Shown here: positions 52,850-64,000 of the stretch, one piece after another
Layout of the letters: each line of letters opens with the position of its first letter
Numbering within the stretch: the first letter of the stretch is position 1
Assembly (NCBI GenBank): GCA_039566865.1
Contig: CM076947.1
Span: 1,061,501 to 1,125,500 of the forward strand
Source of the DNA: Aurelia coerulea
Taxonomy: Eukaryota; Cnidaria; Scyphozoa; Semaeostomeae; Ulmaridae
Reading direction: 5' to 3'
Length of the DNA stretch: 64,000 nt
Notes under the pieces: model-generated
Databases searched by the model: none
The model's input: only the letters and a program-made list of their open reading frames with translations
What the model was told of the DNA's origin: nothing
Position numbers and translations under genes: made by a program

Positions 52850-53460
52850 ATCTATTTATAGAAAGCGCCTGATATATGCTTATATTCCCTTTAAGCTAAA
52901 CAATAAATTTTTCCGGAAGTGCTATGATAAACAACAACATGCCATTTCCCCAAACGTAAACAAATCGTTGTGACCGAACCAGTGGTCCGATTTCGAAAGT
53001 TTTTGCTTTGTGTTGACCCCTGACACCCCTTGTCATGGAGGGTATTAAATGTTGCAAATTTTCAAAATTCGTTTTTTACTATTTATTCCATAATTCCTCT
53101 GATCTGGATCACTGTGGTTTGTACAACAATGCAAAATAGGTGAAAAACAATCGGTTTTAATAGCTATTAAGCCAAAAAGAAACTAGAAACCATCCCTTCT
53201 ATGAAATAATGAGACAAAACTTAAAAAAAAAAGGTTTTGAGTTTTTTGCTCTTTGACCAGAATATGGAGAACAAATTTATTAGGAAATAATAAAATGACA
53301 CTGAACATATAATTTTAAATGTAATGCTCTATTGCCAGAATATATTATAGGGAAATATTATTTATCATTATTTATAATTGTTATTATTATTAATATATGT
53401 TATATAATATTATAGAGAAATTACATTATGGAGGCCTCTTCAAAATTCAAATAAAAAATG
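52850..53460. other. AT-rich intergenic, no supported gene
   Basis: The part from 53280 to 53460 is a run of TTATTAT/ATATAAT sequence. Nothing else is seen. Confidence 0.5.
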
Positions 53461-53494
53461 TATTAGCTTGTGCTAGTGGCAGCCGATATGTCAT

Positions 53495-53640
53495 AGGTGC
53501 ACCAAGTGGAAGTCAGTGGTAGGCCAGCAATGGCTCACAAGTAGGCCAGCAATGAGCCAAAGGTAGGCCAACGGTGAGCCGAAGGTAGGCCAATGGTGAG
53601 CCAAAGGTAAGCCAAATGGTAGGCCAATGGTGTAGGCCAC
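53495..53640. repeat. ~23-bp minisatellite (TAGGCCAANGGTGAGCCAAAGG)n
   Basis: About six diverged copies of TAGGCCAATGGTGAGCCAAA occur in tandem. The downstream sequence TTTTTTGGGACACCCTGTAT (about 53686-53705) looks like one end of a mariner-type element; the partner end was not found. Confidence 0.65.
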
Positions 53641-53759
53641 GTTTTGTAGACACCCTCCACAGTATCCATTCAAACGGCACACATGTTTTTTGGGACACCC
53701 TGTATTTCCTTCTGCAAGGTATAAACATTTGATTAAAACTAACACAATCAGAACAACTT

Positions 53760-54990
53760 CAATATTCTAGAATCTGAAAAGCCTTCCAGGAAGAAGCTCA
53801 ACAATTTCTTACTACGGAAAATAGCAGTTTCACTTAGGCCCTTCTTTGGCCAGCAATTGAACATTGGACTCGTGCATTTGAGGGGAGGCCATTTCTCCTG
53901 CATGATAGAAACTTTAAATTCGGAGCAATGGAATTGAAATAACTTAGAGCTTGAAGAGCCCTCGTAAAAGACTTTCGTTGGCAAACCAACCACCACTGCG
54001 TTAAAAGTCTCCAATAATTAAGAGAGCACAGGGAGCAATTTCATATTGTTTATACAACAAAATGGAGCACAAGTGGCTACCATTTTGAATCTACTACGAA
54101 GGCGCTTTTACGACTTTGCGCGGGAACTTTTTCAATCTGGCGTCAGCACGGAGCCAAAACAAAACATTGCGAGATTTCTAAAATATTACGAAACCGACTG
54201 CTAAATTCCAAGAAACTACATTAAAATTATCAAAGTAAGTTACTTTAATTACCTTATTTACCTACTGTATTTGTTCGTATGTCTAGAAAGGCCACATTTC
54301 TCGTTCCTATAAGAGTTATTCCGGATTTGCAATGCATTTCAAATTCCTGGAGAGTTTTTTCTCTGCCATGTCAAGAAGGAAGGAGATCTCCTTGGAAATT
54401 CAGGACTGATTACTAAAATGATTCCTTGCATAATAGTTTAGATGATTACACTTCCATTTAACCCATACCATGATGAATTTATTATTGAGGTTTAATTCCT
54501 CAAACTATAGAGAGCTCCCCAACCGCTTCTAACGGATCGGTATAAATTCATCGACAAATTTCAATCTCTCCAATGTCTTTTAAAGGTATGACAGATTTTA
54601 AAAACAATCATTAGCTATTCAGGATTTTCTGGGGGTACATTTTCTTACATATGTCAGCCTAATCCCTGCCATGTAACCAAGATCTTGCTTCTTTGATTGA
54701 CAAGTAACAATCGAGCATACCATGTTCTCATGTGCGAAAAACAATAGCCTCTCCAAATCCACCAATTAACATGCGATAAGTATGACACACGCTTCGATTT
54801 CTTGAAAAAAGAGTCATTTACAAACATCAACAGCAATGTGGTTGGTAAACGGGCCTAATTGTCTTGAATGATATACACAGCATCATACACAATGACACAG
54901 AAATCTTGCAACGAAATCAGTCTGTAAAATTCTAGATACAATAACATCCCTTCAGTTTTTCTTTATCTATTGCCTTCACAGAGCATACGC
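53760..54990. other. Intergenic upstream of the second basic-protein gene
   Basis: No exon with splice support and no obvious repeats. The promoter of the gene starting at 55001 should lie in its right part, but no clear core element can be named. Confidence 0.45.
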
Positions 54991-55000
54991 AAAATAAAAG

Positions 55001-56064
55001 ATGGAACAAGTAGGGAAAAAAATGAACGTCCTATTCGTCGAAGATGCAAAAGTAAGCCATCTTATACTCAATATAAGTTCATAAAGAAACAGATATTTAC
55101 AAACTCATGAAGCTAATGAAACCTCTATTCATTCATAATTTACTTACCTTGCATTTCTATCTTAACAAATAATTTATTGAAAGTAAATTTCCCTTTATTA
55201 TTAGATATTTAATTTTGGCACGATAAGTTTAACAGTAACTGAATCCTTTGTAGGAAATAATATGGCCACATGAGGGAAATGTGAAAAAGTCCAAAGCAAT
55301 CGTGGCAAAAGAATTCAAGTTGGACAACAAATTTAAATTCATGTTCGCAGACAAAAATGGAGATCGCGTTCCAGGTCATACTATAAAGTGAGTATTTCTT
55401 TTCCTTGATAGTAGCACTTTTGCAACTAATTTCATTAGCAAAAAACAAACATCACTGTCAATCAAAACATGAATTATTCACTAAATTTACAACTACTGAT
55501 ATGAATTGAAATTTACGCCTTCATGAGTCCTTTTTCCGAACCATAAGATACAGATCCTCAAAAGGAGGCAAACCATGCATGCATGTATAATGGTTCAGAT
55601 CATTTCTGCTACAATTATACATTCAAATTTCCTTCCCTATCATCTAACTCCCAGAAACACATGTCTCCTTTTGATTTTTGCCAAACGAGTATTGACGTAA
55701 TTCACATATAACGCATTATGAAATCTTTGAGACTAGAAAAAACTGAATATTCAATTTTTAAAGTTTCTTATATTGTCTACATCAATTAGGTACTTTGTAA
55801 ACATTTCAAATCATAGCTTACAGTATCAAGTTACCTTTCGCTTGCAGGAACAAAGATGAGTTGTGTGTCAAGGTAATGAAGGGAGAGAGGAAGAGGGCAG
55901 AGAAGGAGAACGATGGTGAGAAGAGGGATGGGAACACGGGGGAAAGAGGCGCAAGTCAGAGAATGAGGGGCCCGGTATGGTCCAACTTCCCGTTCAGCGG
56001 GCCATGCTGGGTCTCCTCAGAATCCTCGATGCTTACCGAAATTGAGGAGATGAGAATAAAATAA
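55001..56064 (+). CDS. Three-exon gene for a 133-aa basic protein (paralogue 2)
   Basis: Exons: 55001-55051 (ATG, donor GTAAGC), 55254-55387 (acceptor CCTTTGTAG, donor GTGAGT) and 55848-56064 (acceptor TCGCTTGCAG, to TAA). Phases are 0 and 2, as in the gene at 9.6-10.6 kb. The N-terminal part reads MNVLFVEDAK, EIIWPHEGN, KFKFMFADKNGD and LCVKVMKG, possibly a small beta-rich fold. The tail is Lys/Arg/Glu-rich (ERKRAEKENDGEKRDGNTGE) but ends in a more ordinary segment with two Trp. The shared IxWP motif, exon sizes and phases make the two genes likely paralogues. No known family is recognised. Confidence 0.65.
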
Positions 56065-57060
56065 TGATATCCCTCTCTTCGATTTCGGTAGGAATCGATA
56101 TGTATGATATTTCAAAAGTACTGAAGGTATGATAAAAAGATCCAAATTTCTATGAAAACAAGTCTTTTCCAGAATGTTCTATGCATGGACCGTACTAACC
56201 TTATAACGATATGGCCATGCATGAGATGTGAGATTAGAAACAATGTTCATCCAAGAGACACAGTTACCAAACAACTTTTCCTTTTGACCCAAATTGAGAG
56301 TCATTATAAAATAATATCAATATAAACCTACCTTTACATAATATTATTAAAGCCTCGGCTAATGAGCTTCGATTTGCGTTTCTTATTTGCGTTTATCATA
56401 ACATTATAGTAATTCGTTGAAAATTGTTTATTATATAATTGTACATCCTCTAGCAACTTTGCATCCAAAGGTTCCTATCATCGTCCTAAACTATTTTACA
56501 ATTATATTCAATAGTTTGGAAATATTGATGACCATTAGATTTTCAAAAATCATGCAACGAAAGATTCGTAAAAATTCGTAGGAAGTTCTTACCAATAGAT
56601 GCATTTCAAAGCATAGCAAACCAACATTGATGATTTCTTTTTTGAACATTTCGTTGCCCAATGATCCTCCTCACAGAGAACGATGTGACAATAGTGCCTT
56701 TTAAACGTAGTGAAGGGATGCCATGCCCGCTTTTCGAAGCTAATATTTCATAAAATCGATAAAATGCCATTTGACTTAGTTATGATGTTGAATTAGAAAA
56801 TTGAATTTGTAAATACTAATAAGAATTGATCAATCATTGTTTATCATGTAATAATATTGCATTTTGAGTTAATATGGGGAGAACATTCAAATTTACATAA
56901 CACTAACATGCTTCCTTTCCTATGGTGAAATCTGCGATCATTACCAAACAGTTAAAAGGCATTTGAAAGAGAACTCTTATTGAGGTTTCTTAAACATTTT
57001 GACTTATTCACGCGAGAAGATAAGGAGTGAGAATCAGCTGATATCTTTGTTTTCCTACCG
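56065..57060. other. AT-rich intergenic, no supported gene
   Basis: The 3' flank of the basic-protein gene. No repeats or exons could be supported. Confidence 0.5.
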
Positions 57061-57070
57061 TTATTCCGCA

Positions 57071-57814
57071 CGGCTGGTGTAATCTGCATAATGCAGGTTG
57101 CATAATGCAGGTTGCAGGTTGCATAAAGCAGGTTGCAGGTTATCATTTATGGCCAAGGGCTGTATGGCCGTACAGATGGGCCGTCTCCTTTATGACTCTG
57201 ACATTTTCATCTCAGGGGGTCACTATGCGCTATGCGCTAGTTGAGTGTATGGGAAGATTCTTATGAAAAAAATAAGTGCATTGGTTCCAGTGGTTCGACC
57301 GCGTGTCTTTTGCGCGGTTAGGGTGCTTTGTGCGTTTGTCATTTGGTTGGACGTGTTCACGTGATAGTCTTTTCGGCTGTCATGATGATCATACCATACC
57401 AAGAGCCATGATCTTACCATGGAGTATATCGTACCATTGACTTTCATTGAAGATCATTCATTCATTCATTCATTCATTCATTCATTCATTCATTCATTCA
57501 TTCATTCATTCATTCATACAGTAAGAATTTTTTGTGATGATAACCATCTTTGGCACTTAATCATTTTGCTGTGTTGGAGGCACTTGAGCATTATCGACTA
57601 AGTGATCCAATATATACTAATTTACGTGCTAATCCTATGACAATTCTCACATTTGTTCTCATATACCAACAAATATAGCGACCTCCCTGAGATGAGTCAT
57701 AAAGGAGACGGCCCCTCTGTACGGCCATACAGCCCTTGGCCATAAATGATAACCTGCAACCTGCTTTATGCAACCTGCATTATGCAACCTGCATTATGCA
57801 GATTACACCAGCCG
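57071..57814. mobile_element. 744-bp inverted-repeat element, 9-bp duplication
   Basis: Arms of about 130 bp begin CGGCTGGTGTAATCTGCATA, with several GCATAATGCAGGTT repeats. The flanks are an exact 9-bp duplication TATTCCGCA (57062-57070 and 57815-57823). An (ATTC)n microsatellite of about 17 units sits inside at 57453-57520. A 9-bp duplication again suggests Mutator-like transposition. Confidence 0.75.
57453..57520. repeat. (ATTC)n microsatellite
   Basis: About 17 uninterrupted ATTC units inside the 744-bp inverted-repeat element. Confidence 0.9.
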
Positions 57815-58224
57815 TATTCCGCATGTATTAGTCCAAAAGAGTTAACTGCATCATCTAGACTTATTACCTCGTGCCAAACAGGGTTTACTACATTTACAGC
57901 ATCATCTAGACTTATTACATCGTGCCTTTTCCTTTATTCAGCCTGTACACTTTCAAGGGGCAGATAAAAAAGGCCTGTGGGCATTGGGGGCATTGGAGGT
58001 AATGGGGGGGGGGGGGGCATTTTGGGGCATGATGGAGAATGGTGTGGGATGATGGAAGGTGATCATGCAGATAGCTACCCACCCGGTCGACTGGTTTCCT
58101 CTCTGTTTTATAATCAAAAGTTTGGTTGGGGGGCATTTTTTGCCCCCTCCCCCGGGTACAATAGGGCTAGAAAGAGCCACATATAGCATCTGTCCTGTGA
58201 ATTCATGTTGTGAGTGAATTCTTA

Positions 58225-58760
58225 CTTTGGGCAGTTGAGATTCCTGTGTCTTCTGAACAGTTGAAGCGCAGTTCCACCTTTCAACTCGAAATCTGGCACC
58301 ATTAACTTCAAAATCAGCTGTGTCATTGTCTGGCTTAGACAGAAACTTACAGCGTGTGCCGTTATCCAAGTGGCTGTTTATGTTAGCTAAACACATCATT
58401 GGAGCATTAACTTTTGTGCATAATTTTCCTTTTCTTGAACGATAGGCTGCATGTCTGCTGGGAGATATATGAATTCATTGTCAGCAATCAAAGATGCATT
58501 AGCTGAAACATCAGTCATTTCGCTGGAATCCTGCTTTGGTCCAGGCTTTTTCTCGGATTCTTGAATGGAGAAATCCATCTTCCAAATCCCTATCATTTTG
58601 TGATTCCTTTTCAAACTTGCACCTCTTTCCACTGTTCTCCTTGCTTTCTGCAGTCATTAGCAAGTTTGTATCACTACTGGTGACCTCATACTCATCACAT
58701 TCACAGACTTTACAGGCACCACAATCCATCCCGCACTTGTATCGGCCCATGTTGCAGTAA
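58225..58760 (-). pseudogene. Frameshifted Cys-rich / helicase-like fragment
   Basis: From ATG at 58750 the frame reads MGRYKCGMDCGACKVCECDE, a dense cysteine cluster, then acidic sequence. The coding sense moves to a second frame near 58600 (SIQESEKKPGPKQDSSEMTD, FIYLPADMQ) and a third near 58440 (CTKVNAPMMCLANINSHLDN, then GTRCKF). The last segment resembles the K-x-GAPVMLLxNLD-xx-NGTR motif of Pif1-type helicases, as in Helitrons, but only loosely. It ends at a donor CCCAAA/GTAAGA near 58226. Two frameshifts make it a pseudogene as assembled. The identity is open. Confidence 0.4.
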
Positions 58761-58794
58761 GCTAGTGTGAGAAATCGGGTTTTTTAAATGGGAG

Positions 58795-59105
58795 TCACTA
58801 ATTCAAGAACCAAGGACCAAGAACCAAAACACCCTAATTCAAGAACCGGAATTCAAGAGCCAACCTTGGATACCCTAATTCAAGAAACTGGAATTCAAGA
58901 ACCAACCTTGGATACCCTAATTCAAAGAACCGGAATTCAAAAACAGGAATTCAAGAACCGGAATTCAAGAACCAACTTAGGATACCCTAATTCAAGAACC
59001 GGAGTTCAAGAACCAACCTTGGATACCCTAATTCAAGAACGGGAATTCAAGAACCAATCTTTGATACCCTAATTCAAGAACCGGAATTCAAGAACCAACT
59101 TTGGA
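58795..59105. repeat. Minisatellite of AATTCAAGAACCGGAATTCA-type units
   Basis: The larger unit, about 41 bp (GGAATTCAAGAACCAACC then TTGGATACCCTAATTCAAG), occurs about seven times with internal shuffling of a CAAGAACCGGAATT subunit. A frame through it gives a repetitive peptide and is not taken as a gene. Confidence 0.8.
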
Positions 59106-59319
59106 CACCACTTTATAATATTTTTGGCATTTACCAACGGACCCTGCGGTGTTATGCATGGTTACATCAAAGTTGTTCTCTATACCGTCCATTTCATCAT
59201 GGGGGTGAATACCAAGAACTTTAACAAGTTTAGATTCCAGAATTCAGAATTAGAAATTATGTGTGCAAAAGATTCTCTTTCGGCCTTCTCTTGCTTTTCA
59301 CGATTAAAAATTCCATAAA

Positions 59320-61180
59320 TATCACATTTATTTCAAAACAGGCTTAGAATATGTAGCATTCTGATGATGCAGGCCTAAAATTAAAAGCCAGAATAATATT
59401 TAAACGTTTTTTTCGAAATCTTACTTAAAGATATGCTTTATATTTTGATTAAAACTTTTCATGTTGCTTTGCTTTTTCTAACCTACGTTTTGGAGGGGGG
59501 GGTATCCAACCTTTTTTAGAGGGTTTAGCGGCGCTCCCCGGTTTAAATGTTGCAGAGCAGCGTCTGTCCAGATCCAGGCAGGCTTACAACTTTTCGTCCG
59601 TTGCTTCTTTGCGTTCTTTGATTTTCTGATAACATTAGTCTAAAAACTGGTCTAAAAAAGGGCCCCTTTTCAAAATGGCCTAAACTAGCAGGAGTTCTCT
59701 TACACTCAACAAAATCGCTTCAAAGTCTGACACGGAGCTAAGTAGGGGCAATCTATCAATATGGCAAATAAACACCTACGCACATAATTTATCCTCTAGT
59801 GAAAAGATATGCATGCAGGTGTAAATACAATCATCAAATACAATAGGTTAATTTTAGATCTGCATATGCAGTCCTTGGATTAGCTATTTATCTCCGTCAA
59901 CTAACTTTAGTAGAAAAAATAATGTTTTCCTGACCTACTATTATATACCTTTCAAGCAGTAATCTTCCTCTATAGAAAAAAGATAGATCCATGACAGAGG
60001 ACTCTAGGCCGTATCAACCGTCTTTTGTATAATTTACATGAAATACATAGGCGCTAAAAATAAACATTGACCACAGCACAGCAAATAAAACTGAACACTA
60101 ATTGCAAGGACCGCATGAAATGCACAAATGCCATACGAAATGGAAATGGTTATACAGTATGATTAGAATGAAATTGGGCATACACCATGAAATTTATACT
60201 AACTAAAGCACACTAAATATCATAAAACAAATTGGGTATTGACAGTAACATTTGACAAAGACCATAGACATTGATTAATTGTAACAAAGAGGAGAAAAAG
60301 ACTCAAAAGTGTCCCCCGGGTTGTCTGCACAACAAAACAGCATAAACACATTCTGCATATACCAAAATGTAACATGGTAGGTCGATTATAAGCCCCTAAA
60401 AGCCTCTGTTACATTGAATGAGAACACAAAATAGAAGGACCATCTCTAACAAAATCTAACTTTAAAATGGCAAATGCTGTGCATTAAAATTGTATCTTTA
60501 TATATAAAGGAATTAAGTACTTCCATTTTAGTTGTATAACGTATAAGTCAAATGCTTACAACCCCCCCCCCCCCACAGCTTGGTCTATGGACTAAAATGG
60601 GTAAAGCTCATGGGGTGGGTAAGAATAACAATTTGAATAAATTTTGTAAAAATCTTCCAGCTAAATCTGTGGGAAATATATCCTCCTTGAAATATTGAAT
60701 GTCAAATAAAAGTGCAAAAACAACCTCATTTCAACAATCAAAATAACCCAATTTACCTGAGCCGGCTTAGTTTTTCCTGCAGACCCTTATGCTGTAGCCT
60801 AGTCATCCAAACACAGATCAAGGAAGCTTGAAAACAGGGCGCAATACATTCAATTACAGTAACTTATCCTCTTAGTTAAAGTGCCTGATAGGCATGATAG
60901 GCATATCTACAGAGTGTTTTTGCTGGCACAACAATGTTGAAACATGTGTGTAACTGGAAAGGATATACCTTTAATGTTTAGTTTCTATAGTGAAATCAGA
61001 ATAAAGAATAGCTGTGTGACAATAACCATATTCCCACAAACGGTCTATTCTCATTTTGAGGCACAAAATGTTGAAAACTTTGTTGAATTACAGTGAATGA
61101 ACATATTACTTGTCATTGCATGGGATGGCAGCATATAAGTTCACAGCACAACAATTATAAACTATAACAAAATAATGAGA
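59320..61180. other. AT-rich intergenic, nothing supported
   Basis: No gene, inverted-repeat element or RNA gene could be supported over this 1.9-kb stretch. A poly-C run is at about 60563-60577. Confidence 0.55.
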
Positions 61181-61264
61181 AATAACTGTGTGTAATAGCA
61201 TATTAAACAAAACTAAAGTTATAAACTGTAAACTTTTGAAAACCAAAATTGAAGCAGTGTTCAG

Positions 61265-62303
61265 TCAGTGCCAACCAAATGCATTGCCTTTGCAGTATGC
61301 CAACATGAAGATTTCCTTGAACTTTTCTTCATCTGTGATATGCAAGACTGGAAATGTGAGCTCCATAGCACAAGCACTAACCACCGGATAGCAAATTGTA
61401 TGACCAGGTGCACGTGTCATGCAGTCATGATCAAATTTGACAGTTATCTTTATTTCATCTTGCATGAAGGACTTGTGACCTTTGCCTGTCGGCCACTGCA
61501 TGACACCTGGGACTGATACTTCTGGAGTTGCAGATTTCACATATTCAGCAATATTTCCATCAATGTCAGTAAATTCATTATCTGCTATAGGAACTTCATA
61601 TCCTTGGATTGTTTTATCTTCCACAAGAAAAAGTGTGTCCTGAAACATATCCATGATCAGTTCCAATTTGTTCCCCTTGGTGCAACCTTTCTCAGAATAG
61701 CTTGGTACCATCAAACTGAACAAATGGTTTGCATCTGGCACACTCCGCTGTTTGAAAACTTGAGAGCGCGTGGCCGAGTGGTTAAGGCGACTGACTCGTA
61801 AACCAAAGGTCAGGACGGCCGAGGTTCGAATCCTGCGCTGGACAGTTTGGTCGCTGTCCGTAACTCTAGCCTGGGTCGACCGGAGCCATGTGAGGGAAAT
61901 CTGGTAGCTGCGGTGGGTTGATGGTAAAACATCTGTGGCCCCTGCTGGAAATAAGTCTCTCTCAGACTTTCGCAGGCTAGCCACGTTAAATATGATTACC
62001 TACAACAAATAGAGGACGGCAAAGATCTCCATTATTTAATATGACATCATTTACCTTGTATGAATTCAGTCCTTTTGCAATTTCCTTCATAAGCATCATC
62101 CTTTTTCCCACAAAAGAAACCTTCATAGCACCAGTGATCTGCTCGATATGATCTTTGTTAATGGGACCAGTATAATTGTTCTCCAAAAGCATATCTTCAT
62201 AACTTTCGACATCTTTTCTAACTTCATCAATCACACCAAGTTCATACTTAGTAACATGTGTATCATTTAGGTTTAGCAAATCAACGTCTCCGAGGAGGCA
62301 ATT
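61265..62303 (-). CDS. C-terminal exons of a HECT-type E3-like protein
   Basis: Two exons: 62004-62303 (acceptor GCATAG, donor GTAGGT) and 61265-61747 (acceptor TTTTCAAACAG, to the stop). The join is phase 0 and open. The second exon shows features of the divergent HECT C-lobes of G2/M-phase-specific E3-like proteins: SVPGVMQWPTGKGHK, KITVKFDHDCMTR, then an ordered Cys/Thr region (CAMELTFPVLHI) and a C-terminal NAFGWH. In this family a Cys before the final strands carries ubiquitin, here probably the Cys of VVSACAME. Upstream exons are not in view; a GGCCAGGT element lies 42 bp upstream of the first exon. The protein could also be from an invertebrate-expanded HECT-like gene family rather than a true ligase. 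Confidence 0.55.
61762..61985 (+). mobile_element. tRNA-derived SINE in the HECT intron
   Basis: The left part (61762-61845) has an A box TGGCCGAGTGG (61771-61781) and a B box GGTTCGAATCC (61823-61833), as in a Ser/Leu-type tRNA. The anticodon stem-loop is degenerate (CTGAC...GTCAG with a 13-nt loop), so it is not a functional tRNA. A non-tRNA body of about 140 bp follows (GCTGCGGTGGGTTGATGG). It lies in the intron on the strand opposite to the gene. A target duplication was not clear. Confidence 0.75.
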
Positions 62304-62345
62304 CTATGCTGCAGAATCAAGAAAGTGTGGTGGGGGGCCACCTTG

Positions 62346-62830
62346 GGCCAGGTGAATTCCGCGGAAGTCGCGGAAAATTATTTTTTTCTCGAGAACAATA
62401 GCTTCCGCGGAATCAATTTTCCGCGGAATTCACTATGGTTGTAAGGCCAAAGTGAATTCCGGAGAAGCTATTGTTTACAAGAGAACAATAGTTTCCGCGG
62501 AATTCTCTTCAGCCGTACACCCAAAGTGAATTCCGCGGAAAATATTTAGTTTGTCCGTAGAAATGAAAATAGATTAAATTTATTGAGGAGCAAGCATTAA
62601 AAGGTTCACGAAGAAACCAGTAAAGGAGGAAGCTAAAGAACCTTTATACGTATTTGTTTCACGCAGTTTCGCTCTAAGTTGGGGGCAATTAGTCCAAAGA
62701 TTGTTCGAGATTTTGTCAGAACTTATGGATTTTTCTTGAAAACAAAAGGAATTTTTTGCAATAGGCGTTCGAGACTTTCTGTGGAGTGAAATGCCCTTCG
62801 GCCATAAGGTCACAGAAAGTAACGAATTGC
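62346..62830. mobile_element. GGCCAGGT foldback element, fragment D
   Basis: Left end GGCCAGGTGAATTCCGCGGA with the same internal TTCCGCGGAA and ACAATAG hairpin motifs as element A. The inner part (TGTTTCACGCAGTTTCGCTC and TGGAGTGAAATGCCCTTCGG) matches element A sequence in inverse order. No right terminus or target duplication is found, so this is a truncated copy. Confidence 0.6.
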
Positions 62831-62849
62831 TCTTTATTTCATAATTTCC

Positions 62850-63470
62850 TTTTTTCTTCGCAACGCTCTGCTGTGTGCTTCCTTGTTGTTGGTTTGACCT
62901 TTGGCACCGCGCGGCGATATTAATATCTGCTATGATAGCATTTCCAAACTGAAATTACAACATTTTAAAAAGAACAAAAGAATTAGCTAGTCATGTGGAT
63001 CTCAATGCCAGGAATATTTTGCAATTTATTTCAGCAAAATCAATTGAGTGGTTCAGAAGTTATTGATATTTTAATTTTTCAAAATGATCGCTAAGCTTAA
63101 CTATGGTGGCCGAGAACCGCCATAGCATTTTTTTCAATGTTTTTTTCAAATAGCAAAAATTTAACAGAAAAATATCGATTGAAACGAAATAGAATTGAAA
63201 CAAATTTAATTTAAATTGATTCAAACAAATTTAATTGAAAAAAAAAAGGAATTTCAAATTAATTAAATAAAAAACGAATTGAAATAAAATGAAATGCATT
63301 GAAAATTAAATGAAAATGATTTGGAAGCAGCCTAGAGCCGCCATAGCACACAATGCTTTGCGTGTTATCAAACCAAAAGGAGGCTATAGCAACATGCTAC
63401 TTTCCCGTTTTCCCGCCGAAATAGAAGATTGAGATTAACAGCCCTCCACTCAACAGTTTATCACACGAGA
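62850..63470. other. AT-rich intergenic, no supported gene
   Basis: AATTGAAA-type low complexity occupies about 63170-63320. No exon. Confidence 0.5.
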
Positions 63471-63479
63471 GAGTTGACT

Positions 63480-64000
63480 ATGTCTTGGAACGAATTTAAA
63501 AAGAAGATCAAATAAAGAGAACTGGAAAAAATGGCTCGAACGTTGCTGGATCAAACATCCTACAAACGGGAGAAATGGTTGTGCAGCGCCTCAGTGCAGA
63601 AGTAGCGGGTAAGGCTCAAAAGCACACCAGAGTAGGGGCACGGGAATTTGTGCCCTATAAATTCCCAGACATTACGCTGGAAAACATCAAGGCAAGCTGT
63701 CTGAAGCATTTCCAACCGTTCCTTGGCAACTGTAAATTAGAATGATATCCTAGCTGGAGAACAGGGCCCATCCTGCAAAACAATGGAACACATTCCAGAC
63801 ATGAAAGTTATTCATGTCAGATTCGTGAAGCCCTCCCTTGCAGAAGGAGATGATAAGAAGATAGATTCATTGTCGTTAATGCCACTACCTCCAAGGCTTT
63901 TCAAAAAGTACAAGGTGAATACTGACAGGTTCAATACTACAAGTAATGCTTTTCTTCAGTCAGTTCCCAGCACAAGTACATCACTACTTGAAATTCCAGA
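63480..64000 (+). pseudogene. Broken N-terminal part of an unidentified gene, runs off the window
   Basis: The start ATG TCT TGG encodes MSWNEFKKKIK and meets TAA at once. The sense then appears in another frame as GEMVVQRLSAEVAGKAQ, KHTRVGAREFVPYKFPDITL, and after a further shift near 63742 as DILAGEQGPSC, KVIHVRFVKPSLAEGDD. The order resembles the N-terminal region of invertebrate-expanded proteins that end in a HECT-like domain, as I recall them, but I cannot verify this. It faces away from the HECT exons at 61.3-62.3 kb, so it would be a separate copy. Confidence 0.4.

Noticed and set aside
57419..57601. Open frame with repeated SFIH residues
   Set aside because: It is translation of the (ATTC)n microsatellite.
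58788..59072. 94-codon plus-strand frame
   Set aside because: It lies wholly in the AATTCAAGAACC minisatellite and gives a repetitive peptide.
61762..61845. Functional tRNA gene
   Set aside because: A and B boxes are good but the anticodon arm is not a normal 5+7+5 stem-loop, no acceptor stem closes, and a SINE body follows.
61748..61984. Extended N-terminus of the HECT-like last exon through the SINE
   Set aside because: That part of the frame is translated SINE sequence; a strong acceptor at 61748 and a donor at 62003 explain it as an intron.

Overview
The window looks like AT-rich nuclear DNA of an animal. The evidence is spliceosomal genes with short exons and GT-AG borders, animal-type domains (HECT, PHD, protein kinase, MULE and piggyBac transposases), a tRNA-derived SINE and very dense DNA-transposon debris. 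The mix suggests a marine invertebrate, perhaps a cnidarian, but nothing in the sequence fixes the species.

Layout. 1-9.6 kb: an unrecognised minus-strand coding region (2.3-3.5 kb), a 784-bp inverted-repeat element, CCGACATCTC minisatellites, a broken zinc-finger/kinase gene (6.0-7.0 kb) and a possible OTU remnant. 9.6-10.6 kb: a three-exon basic protein gene whose diverged paralogue lies at 55.0-56.1 kb. 11.5-21.3 kb: duplicated exon-like cassettes, a proline-rich ORF and several MITE-like elements (TA-, TWA- and 10-bp-duplicating). 21.7-28.1 kb: a four-exon, fully open minus-strand gene for an ~817-aa MULE-type transposase-like protein, with a hAT-like element in an intron. 28.5-30.7 kb: a 192-bp tandem repeat split by a hAT-like element. 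31.9-35.6 kb: a cluster of compact plus-strand ORFs resembling a decayed Maverick/adintovirus-like element (packaging ATPase, small basic amphipathic protein, possible Bcl-2-like protein). 36.4-38.1 kb: paired direct repeats around a hammerhead-ribozyme fold, then a 200-bp tandem array. 39-51 kb: repeats dominate, with a 1.88-kb palindrome, a 104-bp array, a broken PHD-finger gene, a truncated piggyBac, another 200-bp array split by a foldback element, and a 1.96-kb inverted-repeat element. 53-64 kb: minisatellites, the second basic-protein gene, a 744-bp element, a frameshifted Cys-rich gene, the last two exons of a HECT-type gene with a SINE in the intron, and a broken gene running off the right edge.

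How it works together. No operon or pathway is present. The best intact genes are the MULE-like gene and the two small paralogues. Most of the rest is transposon biology: at least four copies of a GGCCAGGT-ended foldback family with 9-10-bp target duplications, four hAT-like CAGTGGCG-ended insertions with 8-bp duplications, and nested insertions whose order can be read from the target duplications. Exon calls rest on splice-site and phase agreement read by eye, not on transcript data.
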